Shown here: positions 36,192 to 45,560 of the stretch, one piece after another
Numbering within the stretch: the first letter of the stretch is position 1
Layout of the letters: the number at the start of each line of letters is the position of its first letter
Source of the DNA: Voacanga thouarsii
Lineage: Eukaryota > Streptophyta > Magnoliopsida > Gentianales > Apocynaceae
Reading direction: 5' to 3'
Assembly: GCA_026120185.1 (NCBI GenBank)
Contig: JANUWF010000002.1
Span: 744,001-808,000 of the forward strand
DNA length: 64,000 nucleotides
The notes under the pieces: model-generated
What the model was told of the DNA's origin: nothing
The model's database searches: none
The model's input: the letters and a program-made list of their open reading frames with translations, nothing else
Position numbers and translations under genes: made by a program

Positions 36192-37251
36192 GTACGCCTA
36201 TTTAGTCTTTGATTTGCATATGAAAGTGAATGCTCTAATTTTCTTGAATAGTGGATTTGGTAATGTGGATTTTGTTATTGGGTCTTCGTGTTTTTGTTTT
36301 TTTTTTTTTAAATTCATTGTTTCAATATGGTTGATCAAATGCACTATGCAGATTGGAAATTTTGGTTTTTTTTGGCTTATTCATTTTGATCTCCCATTTT
36401 GGCCCTTCCATTCTTCATCTTAAGTTTGAAATTTCTTTAATCCTACTGTTTTGCTTTTATTTCCCCCTTTAATCTGCATGTTATTCCCCCTTTTACATGA
36501 ATGATGCATTTTGAGGAAAAAAAAGTTCAAACATGAATGAATGGTGAATTCCAACGGTAATGGTGAATTCTTGCAAACTTTGGATTCTTTTGGTTCATGT
36601 TTTCTTTTCAGTTAATAATGAGAAGCCAGTTAAGCGTTTTTCTGGGGTGGGTGAATAAATGAACTAATATTCTTTCTGCTACTGACTTGAACAGAAGGCA
36701 AATAGTTAAAGTGAAGAAAAATAGGCCAAAAAGAAAGCAGGGTCTGAAAAGAAGAGGAATGACACGAAGAAGATAAAAAGTTTTTTACTTTTCACTGTTT
36801 CCCTTCTAAGCTAATTTTCCTAAGATGCTGTTTGTAACCTACATTTGCACTTCTTATGGGTTCTACAGTTGTCTTGGTTCAATGTATAATTTGAAAGTTT
36901 CATAGTATTTTGGACTGAGTGGTGGGGTTTGTGTGGAAATGACAATTGGTTTGTGAGTTAGAATCAGATGCAATAGTAAGGGGGTTGTAGACATCTGACT
37001 TGAATCTCAAGCTTCATTTATTTGCCATATTTTTGCACTTAAGGATGTACTTTGAATAGTTGAGTTGTTTTCTTTTCCCTTCTCTGTGTCTTTCTCAACT
37101 ACAAGACAGGTGAAAACTCACTACAAATGTTACCAATATCCCTTAGATTGAGTTAGAATTTGTGCATTAAATATGGCTTGTAGTCGCTTGGCTTTGGTGA
37201 ATTTCATTACATTTAAGAGCCCTATAATGTCAAAATAATGCTATTTTGTAG
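36192..37251. other. no exon recognised
   Basis: This holds T-rich intron-like sequence after the SCAMP exon. A basic frame at 36690-36770 is preceded by an acceptor-like ACAG but matches no family I know. Confidence 0.4.
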
Positions 37252-37450
37252 ATTGCTCAATGATTTTGTTATAACCCCTTCCCATATTGAAAGGCAACTT
37301 CTGGTGCATATTGAACCTGAAAATTTGCATCTTCCTACTCCTCTGGCTTCAATTGGCGAGTTTGAGGTTCCACTCTGCCTTCCAAGGTCCATTCCTCTGT
37401 CAAAAGGGAAGCTTCAATGTTATCTTAAGCTCAAAATTCATAGAAAATGA
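37252..37450 (+). pseudogene. organellar ribosomal protein bL9-like, last exon, orphan
   Basis: The exon begins after a T-rich acceptor (TTTTGTAG) and runs open to TGA. The end of its protein contains HIERQLLVHIEPENLHLPTP, then a GEFEVPLCLPRSIPL segment and a basic end LKLKIHRK. This matches the C-terminal domain of plant mitochondrial/organellar bL9, in which an IEPENLHLP-type strand, an LGEFEVPL-type strand and a final basic strand are conserved. The usual final GKxxWTLKVKI has drifted (GKLQCYLKLKI). The N-terminal rRNA-binding domain was not found upstream. With the SCAMP exon it may be part of a captured gene-fragment cluster. Assignment rests on recalled family motifs. Confidence 0.55.
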
Positions 37451-38607
37451 AAAGCTCTCAACTCCTAATGCCTCTTGGAGATAGTAGTTATGGATTCAGA
37501 ATCCAGTAAACTTATTGTGATTGGGCTAAAGCACGTTCTTTGATATTATTCTACATGCAAAGGACATGTTTTCTTTCTTACTAGGTAGGAGAATTGCCTT
37601 GATATACTTTGGAGTTTAAAGATATGATTTGTAAATAAAAATGTTTCTTGCTGAGAAAATTTTTTCATAGGCAACAAATTCTGAGAGAGATATATGCACT
37701 GATTATGATCAATAGTTATCCTTATTGTTACAGTTAAATATTTTATGAATGGATTGGCAGCCCTAATTATTAGGTGACAGGGTGGCTTTTAAGAAAAAAA
37801 ATTGTGTTTTCATTATAATGTTGGTCAGTTGGTGGTTGATTTAATTATGTTGTTGTGTAGCATGCATTTCTAATTACTGTTGTGAGTACTAATAAAGGGC
37901 CACGAGATGATTGCTATCAACTAACAATGAATCCCAATATGGCCTTGGTGGAAATGAGAACTTATTTTTTGACTATGAAGGTTCAAATCTCCATCTTGAC
38001 AAAGATATACTATTGCATATAAGTGAAAACTAATGACAGATTCATAAAAAAGTAGCAAGATCGATTGACTTGAAGATATGCTAGCAACTTTATCATCTTC
38101 TACTGTAGAAAATGGAGCTTGACTTGAATTGCCCATGGCTTAAGTAGTCGGTTGAACCTCCAGATATATTCAAGAAATATTGGCAATCAAATTAGTATAT
38201 GAATATTGGTCAATGGAAGTGAGTTGTTGTACTTATGTAGACCAGAAACTTTTAGTTCATTGACTGTCCATCAAACTATGAAAATAGAAACACAAGACAT
38301 TTTTTTTTTATTTGATTTCAAGCTTTAATCTTGAAATAATAATAATGCAACGTGGCAACAAATAGTTGGTTAACAGTTAGAATTTTTATGTTACATGTAA
38401 ATAGATGTAGAAATTAATAAAAATGTCTAAAAATAAAATAAATAAGAAATTAATGTTAACAACTTAATTTCTATAATTGAATAATATAATTAAACAAAAT
38501 AAAACATCTGAACTTTAATAAATTAATGTATTAAAATTTACAAAATTATAATTAATAAAATAAAAATAATAGTTAAAAAAATTAATTGATCCCGAGCAAG
38601 GTTCAGC
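37451..38607. other. AT-rich intergenic sequence
   Basis: No conserved coding, RNA gene or clear repeat is visible. 38330-38600 is very AT-rich and low in complexity. Confidence 0.5.
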
Positions 38608-38615
38608 TTCCTACC

Positions 38616-39009
38616 TAGGGATGGCAATGGGGCCGGGTTGGGCCGGGGACTAGAAATCCCGGGACCCAGCCCCATCCCCGCATATACCCCCGTATTTCTA
38701 TCCCCGGCCCGTCCCCGCTACGGGAAAATGCGGGGATCCCTGCCCCCGGCCCGCCGGGGACAAAACAATCCCCGATCCTTACTCGGGAAAGCGGGGCCCG
38801 TTTGAGCCTAGAAATAATTATAAAAAATTAAAATTTTTTTTGTCTCTAATATATTTTTATTCAAAACTTTTTAATCATATAGAAAACTTTTGTAGTGATT
38901 TTCAATAATTCACATATTTATCATATCACTAAGAGTAAAATTAATAATTTTTTTCTTTTTTATTTTTTCTCTTCTTTTCTATTTTATTTTATATACATAT
39001 ATAAACTAT

Positions 39010-39056
<47 letters not shown>

Positions 39057-39200
39057 AAAGTAGGTCGGGGATCATGCAATCCCCGTCCTCGGTTGGCAGG
39101 CCGAAGAATAAAGTCCGTCCCTGCTTAACTCGGAGAATTCCGGCCCAATTGAGTCGGCCGGATCAGATTCCCAATTTAAGCGAGGAAATTGCCATCCCTA
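38616..39200. mobile_element. hAT-type MITE
   Basis: The ends are TAGGGATGGCAATGG and, inverted, ATTGCCATCCCTA, giving a 13-base perfect terminal inverted repeat. The flanks TTCCTACC (38608-38615) and TTTCTACC (39201-39208) form an 8-base TSD with one difference, the hAT hallmark. It is 585 bases long, has GC-rich outer thirds full of CCCCG/CGGGG units and an AT-rich core with a TA microsatellite, and encodes no transposase. It ends about 30 bases before a TATA box for the methyltransferase gene. Confidence 0.85.
39013..39052. repeat. (TA)n microsatellite in the hAT MITE
   Basis: About 20 TA units. Confidence 0.95.
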
Positions 39201-39231
39201 TTTCTACCTAGTTTTATATTGATAGCTAGGG

Positions 39232-39237
39232 TATAAA
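39232..39237 (+). promoter_or_regulatory. candidate TATA box of the methyltransferase gene
   Basis: TATAAA (in GTATAAATTT) lies 157 bases before the first in-frame ATG and 32 bases after the hAT MITE. A 14-base tandem duplication, ATCTCTTCGGCTCA, follows at 39261-39289. A 4-codon upstream reading frame starts at 39289. Confidence 0.45.
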
Positions 39238-39388
39238 TTTTGTAAATTTCTCGGGCCTGAATCTCTTCGGCTCAAATCTCTTCGGCTCATGCACGTCTGC
39301 TAGGTAAATTACATCCCTCGAGGGGAGGAAGACCGAGAATGTGAAATTGGTGCTGTCGTAGGCATCAGTAGATACGTATCGGTAAACA

Positions 39389-39510
39389 ATGCGCTGTGAC
39401 GGAGAAAGGATGGCGATGTGCAACGAAGATGACGAAGAGTTCCGTCGGATGCAACTCGAAGTGGCCCTTGAAATCAAATCCCTCCGGCGCATTATCAGCG
39501 CTTATCTCAA
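39389..39510 (+). CDS. carnosine N-methyltransferase-like protein, exon 1
   Basis: The exon encodes the N-terminal helix of the N2227-type methyltransferase: an acidic start (NEDDEEFRRMQ), then LEVALEIKSLRRIISAYL, where the ALEIKSLRRxISAY block is the conserved start of plant members as I recall them. Three in-frame ATGs are possible (39389, 39410, 39416). An in-frame TAA at 39383 closes the frame upstream; I set the start at the first, though 39410 (AGGATGG context) may be used. The exon ends in phase 2 (CTCAA/GTATAT). The promoter is short: a hAT MITE ends only about 190 bases upstream. Confidence 0.72.
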
Positions 39511-39680
39511 GTATATGTTTTTTTTTTTGTAATTTATGTATATAGTCTTAGTTTCAATTTTGTTTCATATTCTGGTATACATAAAACAATTATTTGTTCG
39601 TAGCTCAATTTATGCTTGTAAACTTCAGCTTTTTATGAATCTCCAGGTAATTTCAATTTGAACTATTTGTATGTCCACAG

Positions 39681-39753
39681 CTATCCTGAGGCCGCAGAAC
39701 GGGATGTCAGAAGATATGAGAGCTCGTTTCGAAGGCTGCCGGCATCTCACAAG
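39681..39753 (+). CDS. carnosine N-methyltransferase-like protein, exon 2
   Basis: After the acceptor TCCACAG the exon completes an Asn codon and encodes YPEAAERDVRRYESSFRRLP, then ASHK. This is the conserved 'YP-AAE-DV-RYE-SF--LP--HK' segment of the family. It ends in phase 0 at AAG before GTTTGA, a rather weak donor. Weak recognition of this donor next to an 18-kb intron could affect splicing efficiency. Confidence 0.75.
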
Positions 39754-40850
39754 GTTTGATTCCACTTTTCAAGAGTGGAAATTCACTTTCAAATTTTATG
39801 AGTTTTCAAATATTTTTATGAAAGTAAAAAGGGATGGTGTAAAGTTGTGTCCTTTGGTTCCAGTTGTCTTTTACATTTCAATGGATGAGATCAAAAATTT
39901 GTGTATAAAGTTCCATTTGTTTATAGAATTGCCATTTAATGGATCCGTTAGAATTTATTTGTGCTGCCTCTGATGATGATATTTACTACTTTAAGCTTAA
40001 ATTTTTATGTTTAAAGTAATATTGTTTTTGGTGAGATTGAGGTGTTCATTTACTTTAGTAAAAGTTAACGTATCTTCTTGAAAACAATGATTGAGTTTTC
40101 CCTTTTTTTCTTCCTTTTAGAAAAAAACTGGCCTAGCTGATCAAATTATCAATTGAAGAAAGAGGATTAACCTTAGATTTTGTTCTGGTTGAATTTCTAG
40201 GGTGTGTCCATAGGCATTCTTTGATTAAAACAGAATAAAGTTGTGACAGAGAGATGAATTAGGATAGGAGGAGCCATGCTGTGATACTGCAGGAACAGTT
40301 TCAGTGAGGTTCTAACTTGATCCTTACCATTTGAATTCCTGTTGGAATGCAGTATTCTGGTCAGTGAGACAAGGATGCTAGCCATTAGGTTTGAAACCTA
40401 ATACTGGGGAACATTATAGAATTTGGAGAAAGCTAATTAGATATTAGTTGTGACTCCTACCAAATCTCTAAGTTGTGGGATGTCTGGTAAAGCAGTAAGC
40501 AATCTTAAAACCCTGACTTGTTATTGCATGTGAAACCAAAGGGTGTCCTAATTTGGATTTCACTAACGTTTTAATCCTCATTCCTCTACAAAAGGGATAT
40601 GTGAATTGTAAACTAGAAATTGTAATATCTTGGAAATCTCGTGTAAAAGTTAGACTTGTGATTATTGCTTTTTGGCTAGATGCAGTACTTGCAATTTCTT
40701 TTAGTACTTGTCTTCAAGAAATTATTTAAAATTATGTGGGAATGGTGACATTTTAAACAGTTTCTTTCTTCCTCTTTCCCCATTTCACTTTGGTGAATTA
40801 GTTTGCATTGTAGATCTAACATTCCTAGATTGTGTGATGCAAATGGTAAC
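39754..40850. other. intron 2, left unique part
   Basis: No repeat ends or coding recognised. T-rich intron-like sequence. Confidence 0.5.
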
Positions 40851-40859
40851 AAAAAATAT

Positions 40860-41899
40860 GGAAAATTAGTCATTTTAGTCCCTTAACTTTTTTTTTTTTG
40901 TGGAGGGTTAGGTCCCTTTTCTTTATTTTCAACCAGTTAGATCCTTTAACAAATATTTTTTAATTGAAAAGGTCCTTTTGACCGTTACCGTTACTACCCC
41001 CGTCAAAAGGCAAGGGCAATTTTGGAACTTCATTTTTCAATTCATCACCCACGGATAGGAAAATTAGCCAATTTAGTCCCTTACATTTTTTTATTTTGGA
41101 GGGTTAGGTCCCTTTTCTTTATTTTCACCTAATTAGGTCCCTTAACTAATTTGTTTAGCTGAAAAGGTCCTTTTGACCATTACCATAAATTCCACCGTCA
41201 AATGGGAAAGGCATTTTCAGCACTTCACTTTTCTCCAAATGAGGAAAAATTTTATTGATTTTTTATTTTGGCATATTACCATTGTTTGGTTGCAGATTTT
41301 TCCTAAAAACAAATCATGCATTCGATTATTGAATTATGATGATTATTTCTAAAGTGACTTCTGATCAGAGCAAATTTAGAGAAAAATTATATATTTGTAA
41401 ATTGCGAATTAAATATGCGATTATTATTATTATTATTTTTATTTTTATTATTATTATGACCATTAAATTATTAACATAAGAGAGAATTAATTTTTTTCTA
41501 AAGAATAGTGGGAAACAATTTGGAGATAAATCCAATTGAAACTGCCATGCGTTAAAAAACTGGAGTGGAATTTACGGTAATGGTCAAAAAGACCTTTTCA
41601 ATTAAAAAAAAAGAAGTTAAGGTACCCAACTAGGTGAAAATAAAGAAAAGGAACCTAATCCTCCAAAACAAAAAATGTAAGGGACTAAATTGGCTAATTT
41701 TTCTATTCGTTGGTGGTGAGTTGAAAAGTGAAGTTCCATAATTACCCTTGCCTTTTGATGAGTGTAGTGACGGTAACGGTCGAAAGGACCTTTTTAGTTA
41801 AAAAATATTTGTTAAGAGACCTAACTAGTTGAAAATAAAGAAGAGGGATCTAACCCTCCAAAACAAAAAAGTTAAGGGACTAAAATAGCTAATTTTCCC
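40860..41899. mobile_element. Mutator-like foldback MITE
   Basis: Two long arms (about 40860-41220 and 41570-41899) are inverted copies of each other and start GGAAAATTAG, with TTTTAGTCCCTTAAC close behind. Each arm contains two copies of the terminal unit, starting at 40860 and 41049 on the left and mirrored on the right. AAAAAATAT at 40851-40859 and 41900-41908 is a perfect 9-base TSD, the Mutator size. The core is AT-rich with an ATT microsatellite at 41420-41457. It has no transposase. It lies in intron 2 of the methyltransferase gene. Confidence 0.82.
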
Positions 41900-41908
41900 A
41901 AAAAATAT

Positions 41909-42339
41909 TAGGAAGATTAACTAGGGCAAAAACTGAATAACAATAGCTTAAAACACCATTGCCTAATTGTGATTGAACCTCCAAAATAAAACCAGAAATA
42001 AGGTATTTTAGCCCTGCAAATGAACAATAACAATGGCTTCTTGCTAGCCTCTCTGATACAACAACGTTGATGGATTATGTCTTTCACAGAAAAAGGCAAA
42101 AATTGGATTATCAGATATAGAATTTCTCAGATTCAAAGGGACGGGTAGGCATCGTGGGTTGACTCCGCAAGACCTAAGCCTTGAAGTTAGTTCGGAGCTA
42201 TAGCTCTTTGTAGAGATTCTTCTCAAAGATAAGAGAAAAGTAAAACAACCATAAAGTGGGTGGGGACTTCTGTTTGTACATACCACCACGCTTGAAGGAG
42301 ATATCTCTCACAGTCTCACTGCTTTGTTAGGAGTGGTAC
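41909..42339. other. no gene recognised
   Basis: Short frames on the minus strand here match no family. Probably the decayed continuation of the gypsy relic to the right. Confidence 0.35.
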
Positions 42340-43320
42340 TCAACACCTCATGTTTTAGTTTGTGGATCACTGTGGAATGGATACCAGTTGGCTACATTAA
42401 AAGATTGGTGATATGTCTAAGCCTTGAGAGAGCTTCATAACACGCCTTTGAAGTTCTTTGTGCCTTTTTGGGCTCTTCGATAGTGAGGTGAGTTAAGCAA
42501 TGTAACTTCTAATACAAGATCAATGTCCATTTCAGTAATTTGTTTGGTATCACATCTTTAAACTCATCACGATTCCTCTCAACTTCATTAAGAAATCCTG
42601 CTTTAGTTTGGAGGACATAGACACACCCAGTTTCTTTGCTATCTTCAGCAAAATCCATTGCTTTTAAAAGGGTGAGTGAAAATGCATTTTCTTACCTTTT
42701 AAACCATCATCATTTTTTTTCATCGGCTTTAACACAAGTATCTTCGACTTCTCTCCATCTTTGACAAGGAGCAAATATATATTCTTCACACCATCATGAA
42801 TTGTACCTCGATCATGTTGCCTAGGTCGCCTCATAAGAATATGTCATGCATCCATAGGATCCATATCACAATAAACAGATTCTTTAAAGAACTACTTGAG
42901 GAATTAACCTCTTGAAGAAACAATCATCTTGTTCCTTTATTGAACCGAAGAATCTAATATGGTTGTGCGTATTTTTTAGTCTGCAACTGTAGTTGTACTT
43001 CATCTCGTGAGAAACTAGATTCTCACTGCTTCTGCCATCAAATTACAAGTTGCAAAATTTGCCACTAGCAGTGTTCTAGTCTGAAAGATTTTCTTGTGTA
43101 GCCAATTGTCATTGCTGGCTAGCGAAGAAAGTAATGATCTTTGCATGACTAATGCTTCTCCAAAGACATCACCTTCAGTCCCTTCTTCTATCACATCATT
43201 TCCGGCTCCCAGTTGCTGTTCTTAGTCCTCAAAAGTTGCAAAATTGTTTTCGTAATCAGCTTCCTTAGCAAGATTAACCGAGGCTTTAGCCCTTTTAGGC
43301 ACTTGTTAGATTTGTGCCAA
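42340..43320 (-). pseudogene. Ty3/gypsy gag-pol relic (minus): protease and start of RT region
   Basis: Read on the minus strand, the right half gives a retropepsin region: an acidic linker, FGEALVMQRSLLSS, NDNWLHKKIFQTR, TCNLMAEAV (where the active-site region should be) and YCDMDPMDA-HILMRRPRQHDR, the conserved plant gypsy block between protease and RT. Further left, RNRDEFKDVIPN, then THLTIE and ELQRRVMKL fragments match the pre-RT segment 'LEEFKDVFP...LP...HYRMSPKEHxELQRQVxELL'. Stops and frameshifts are frequent. It belongs to the same broad gypsy group as Gypsy-C but is in the opposite orientation and is not part of that copy. No LTR was found. Confidence 0.7.
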
Positions 43321-43373
43321 CCACTGTTTCCCACTGATTATTAGGCTGTATTTAGGTTGTTTTTCCACTGTTA

Positions 43374-43700
43374 TTTAGATAGAACAGCCGTCAGACCGGC
43401 TTTGCTATATGGTACGGAAAGTTGGGCAGCTAAAAGGTGTCATATTCAGAAACTGAAAGTAGCAGAGATACGTATGTTAAGGTGAATGTGCGGACATACT
43501 AGAAAGGATAAAGTAATGAATGAGATCATTCGGAAAAAAGTGAGAGTGGCATCTATTTAAGACAAAATGAGAGAAAACCGCTTGTGATGGTTTGGACATA
43601 TACAAAGAAGACTGAGGGATGCCCCTGTTAGGAGAATTGAGGGATGGAGGCAAGATAGGTTTGATAGAGGTAGAAGCAGGCCTAAGAAGATGTAGATAGA
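43374..43700 (+). pseudogene. RTE-type LINE fragment, RT C-terminal end
   Basis: The + strand encodes the end of a plant LINE reverse transcriptase: a PALLYGTESWAAKRCH segment, MCGHTRKDKVMNEIIR, then WFGHIQRRLRDAPVRRIEGW and GRSRPKKM. The same blocks recur in the longer LINE copy at 56340-56660, so they are from one family. Stops lie near 43483 and 43558. The fragment is cut on both sides and shows neither the 3' tail nor a TSD. Confidence 0.8.
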
Positions 43701-43843
43701 GGTAATTCTTCAGCTTCCATATCACCATGAAATTATGAAATTTGTACTTGCACATCATACTCCTGGGAACTTTTAGATTACATACAATGCGATCTTCCCA
43801 TCTTTGAGGTCTTTCATTTCGCTGTGCAAGCCTCTCATTTTCA

Positions 43844-43887
43844 GAACTTCTCTCATCACTAGAGTTTGAACTTCTCTCATCACTAGA
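43844..43887 (+). repeat. tandem 20-base duplication at the truncated Gypsy-C LTR
   Basis: GAACTTCTCTCATCACTAGA occurs at 43844-43863 and again at 43868-43887, directly before the point where Gypsy-C LTR homology starts. It looks like filler made by illegitimate repair. Confidence 0.8.
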
Positions 43888-43889
43888 AG

Positions 43890-44197
43890 TTAATCACTAG
43901 AAATTTTTGGGTCTATAAATAGAGAAGTTCTCTATTACCTATGGATGCTTTCTTCATTCAAATTAATAAGAGTCACAGAGAGTTTCTGTAATTTCTGGTT
44001 GTGTGATGCAACCAAACCCTAAGGAGTGACGCCATAAGGTCCTAGGTGTGGCGCCTAGGATTTCTCCTTCTTCTCTTAGTGTGTTGCTTCGTGTTTGTGA
44101 TCAGTTTCTTTGCCTGATCACTGAATTTCCAGCAACTAAACTTGGCTGTTCTAGTTTTCAGAAATTACTTGGATTGCCTAAAGGCTGTCCTGAATCA
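43890..44197 (+). repeat. Gypsy-C 5' LTR (left half missing)
   Basis: Matches the right 300 bases of the 3' LTR, including a TATA-like GTCTATAAATAG (about 43910), and ends TGAATCA. The left 300 bases are lost. Confidence 0.85.
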
Positions 44198-44200
44198 GTT

Positions 44201-44215
44201 TGGTATCAGAGAAGG
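44201..44215 (+). other. Gypsy-C primer-binding site (initiator tRNA-Met)
   Basis: TGGTATCAGAGAAGG begins three bases after the LTR end. Confidence 0.85.
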
Positions 44216-44345
44216 TTCTTGACTTTCTTTCCTTCGTAGAAGTTTTCATCCTCAGTAGTTAAGAGAGAGAGAGAGAAAAAAAACAAAAATCAGTTCTTCA
44301 TCGAAGATCCAAATTTCCTTCTGCTGTCCCAAGAATCCCAATCCT

Positions 44346-45560
44346 ATGGCGACTAGGAGTGGGAAAACTACCAGCCAAGGTACATGGACAAGGAACGTGA
44401 GGAGTTACTCTTCTATTTAACCATGGAGAGGGTTGATGCCTTGGAAGCCCAAGTCAAAGAACTAATGGCTTATCATGTTGGAACCAAGGGTACTGGAGCC
44501 ATTAGTTCAGAAGCAGCCAACAGTGGAGCTAAGAGCAAAGGAAAAGATGTTGCGGATGTTGTAGATTCTCAAAATTCAGGTCCTTCACAGCCTGAAATTA
44601 CTGAGCCTAGGGCTGTTCAACTCATGGCCAAGCCACACGGTACTCTTCTAGGTATTGCTCATGACATTCTTGAGGGTGGAAGGCATAGTAGTGGGGGACA
44701 TTACGAAAAAAAGTGCAAATTGATGTTCTAGATTTTGATGGAAGAATTGACCCTCAGGCCTTTTGTGATCAGCTTGCTACACTAGCAAAGTTCTTTGATT
44801 GGTATGATATGTCTGATGAAAGGAAAGTTAGATATTCCATAATGAAACTTATCAGGCAAGCTCATATTTGGTGGACGGGTGAGGAGTATGATTTACAACT
44901 TGATGGTAATACACAGGTAACATGGGAAGAGCTGAAGTTGGAACTCAAACGAAAGTACCTGCCTTGATACCACCAACAAGACGTCTTTAATGAACTCACT
45001 AACTTGAGACAAGGAACTATGACCGTAGTTGAATACATGAATAAGTTCGAAGAGCTGAAGATTCGTTGCAAGGGTAGGGAGGATCCTCGGCACACTTTGT
45101 CTCGATTTAAACAAGGATTGAGACCAGAAATTCGTAACCAAATGATGACCTATCCTGTGAACACAGTAGATGAAGCATTCTAGTTTTCACAAAGGATTGA
45201 AAGAAGCTCAAAATAGACAGCTAGGAGGTTCCCTTTTCAAGTCGGGGAGACCGTTACAACTAGAAAACTCCCTTCTAATGCACAAGGCACTAAATCAGCA
45301 GCTACGTCTATAACAAGCCTAATAATGCTAGGAGTAAGGTTCCTATGGGAGAAACCAGGAGGCAAGATGCCAGCCATGAATGTTTCAGTTGTGGACAAAG
45401 GGGACATTATGCATGGGAATGCCCCAAGAAGAAAAATCTGCACATAGGAATATAATCCACTGGGGATGAAGAAGCTGAGGATAAAGAAGAAAAGGAATCT
45501 GATTACCTCGATGGAATAGTGGGCCTTGAAATTGATGATCTAGAAGAAGATGAGGACACA
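44346..45560 (+). pseudogene. gag: Gypsy-C gag
   Basis: The gag start MATRSGKTTSQG is followed by a frameshift; a second frame carries a coiled-coil-like MERVDALEAQVKELM segment. The capsid (retrotrans_gag) block follows: DFDGRIDPQAFCDQLATLAK, then VRYSIMKLIRQAHIWW and TWEELKLELKRKYLP with a stop where a Ser or similar residue is expected, then NELTNLRQGTMTVVEYMNKF. The CCHC knuckle CFSCGQRGHYAWEC is encoded at 45381-45422 and is perfect. Stops near 44966, 45181 and 45214 and frameshifts near 44720 and 45300 kill it. It is cut by a family-L LTR at 45561. Confidence 0.85.

Noticed and set aside
36692..36774. basic Lys/Arg-rich stretch after an acceptor-like site, considered as SCAMP exon 2
   Set aside because: It does not resemble SCAMP or bL9 residues in any frame, and has stops.
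39226..39492. 88-codon minus-strand frame
   Set aside because: Shadow of methyltransferase exon 1 and its leader on the other strand.
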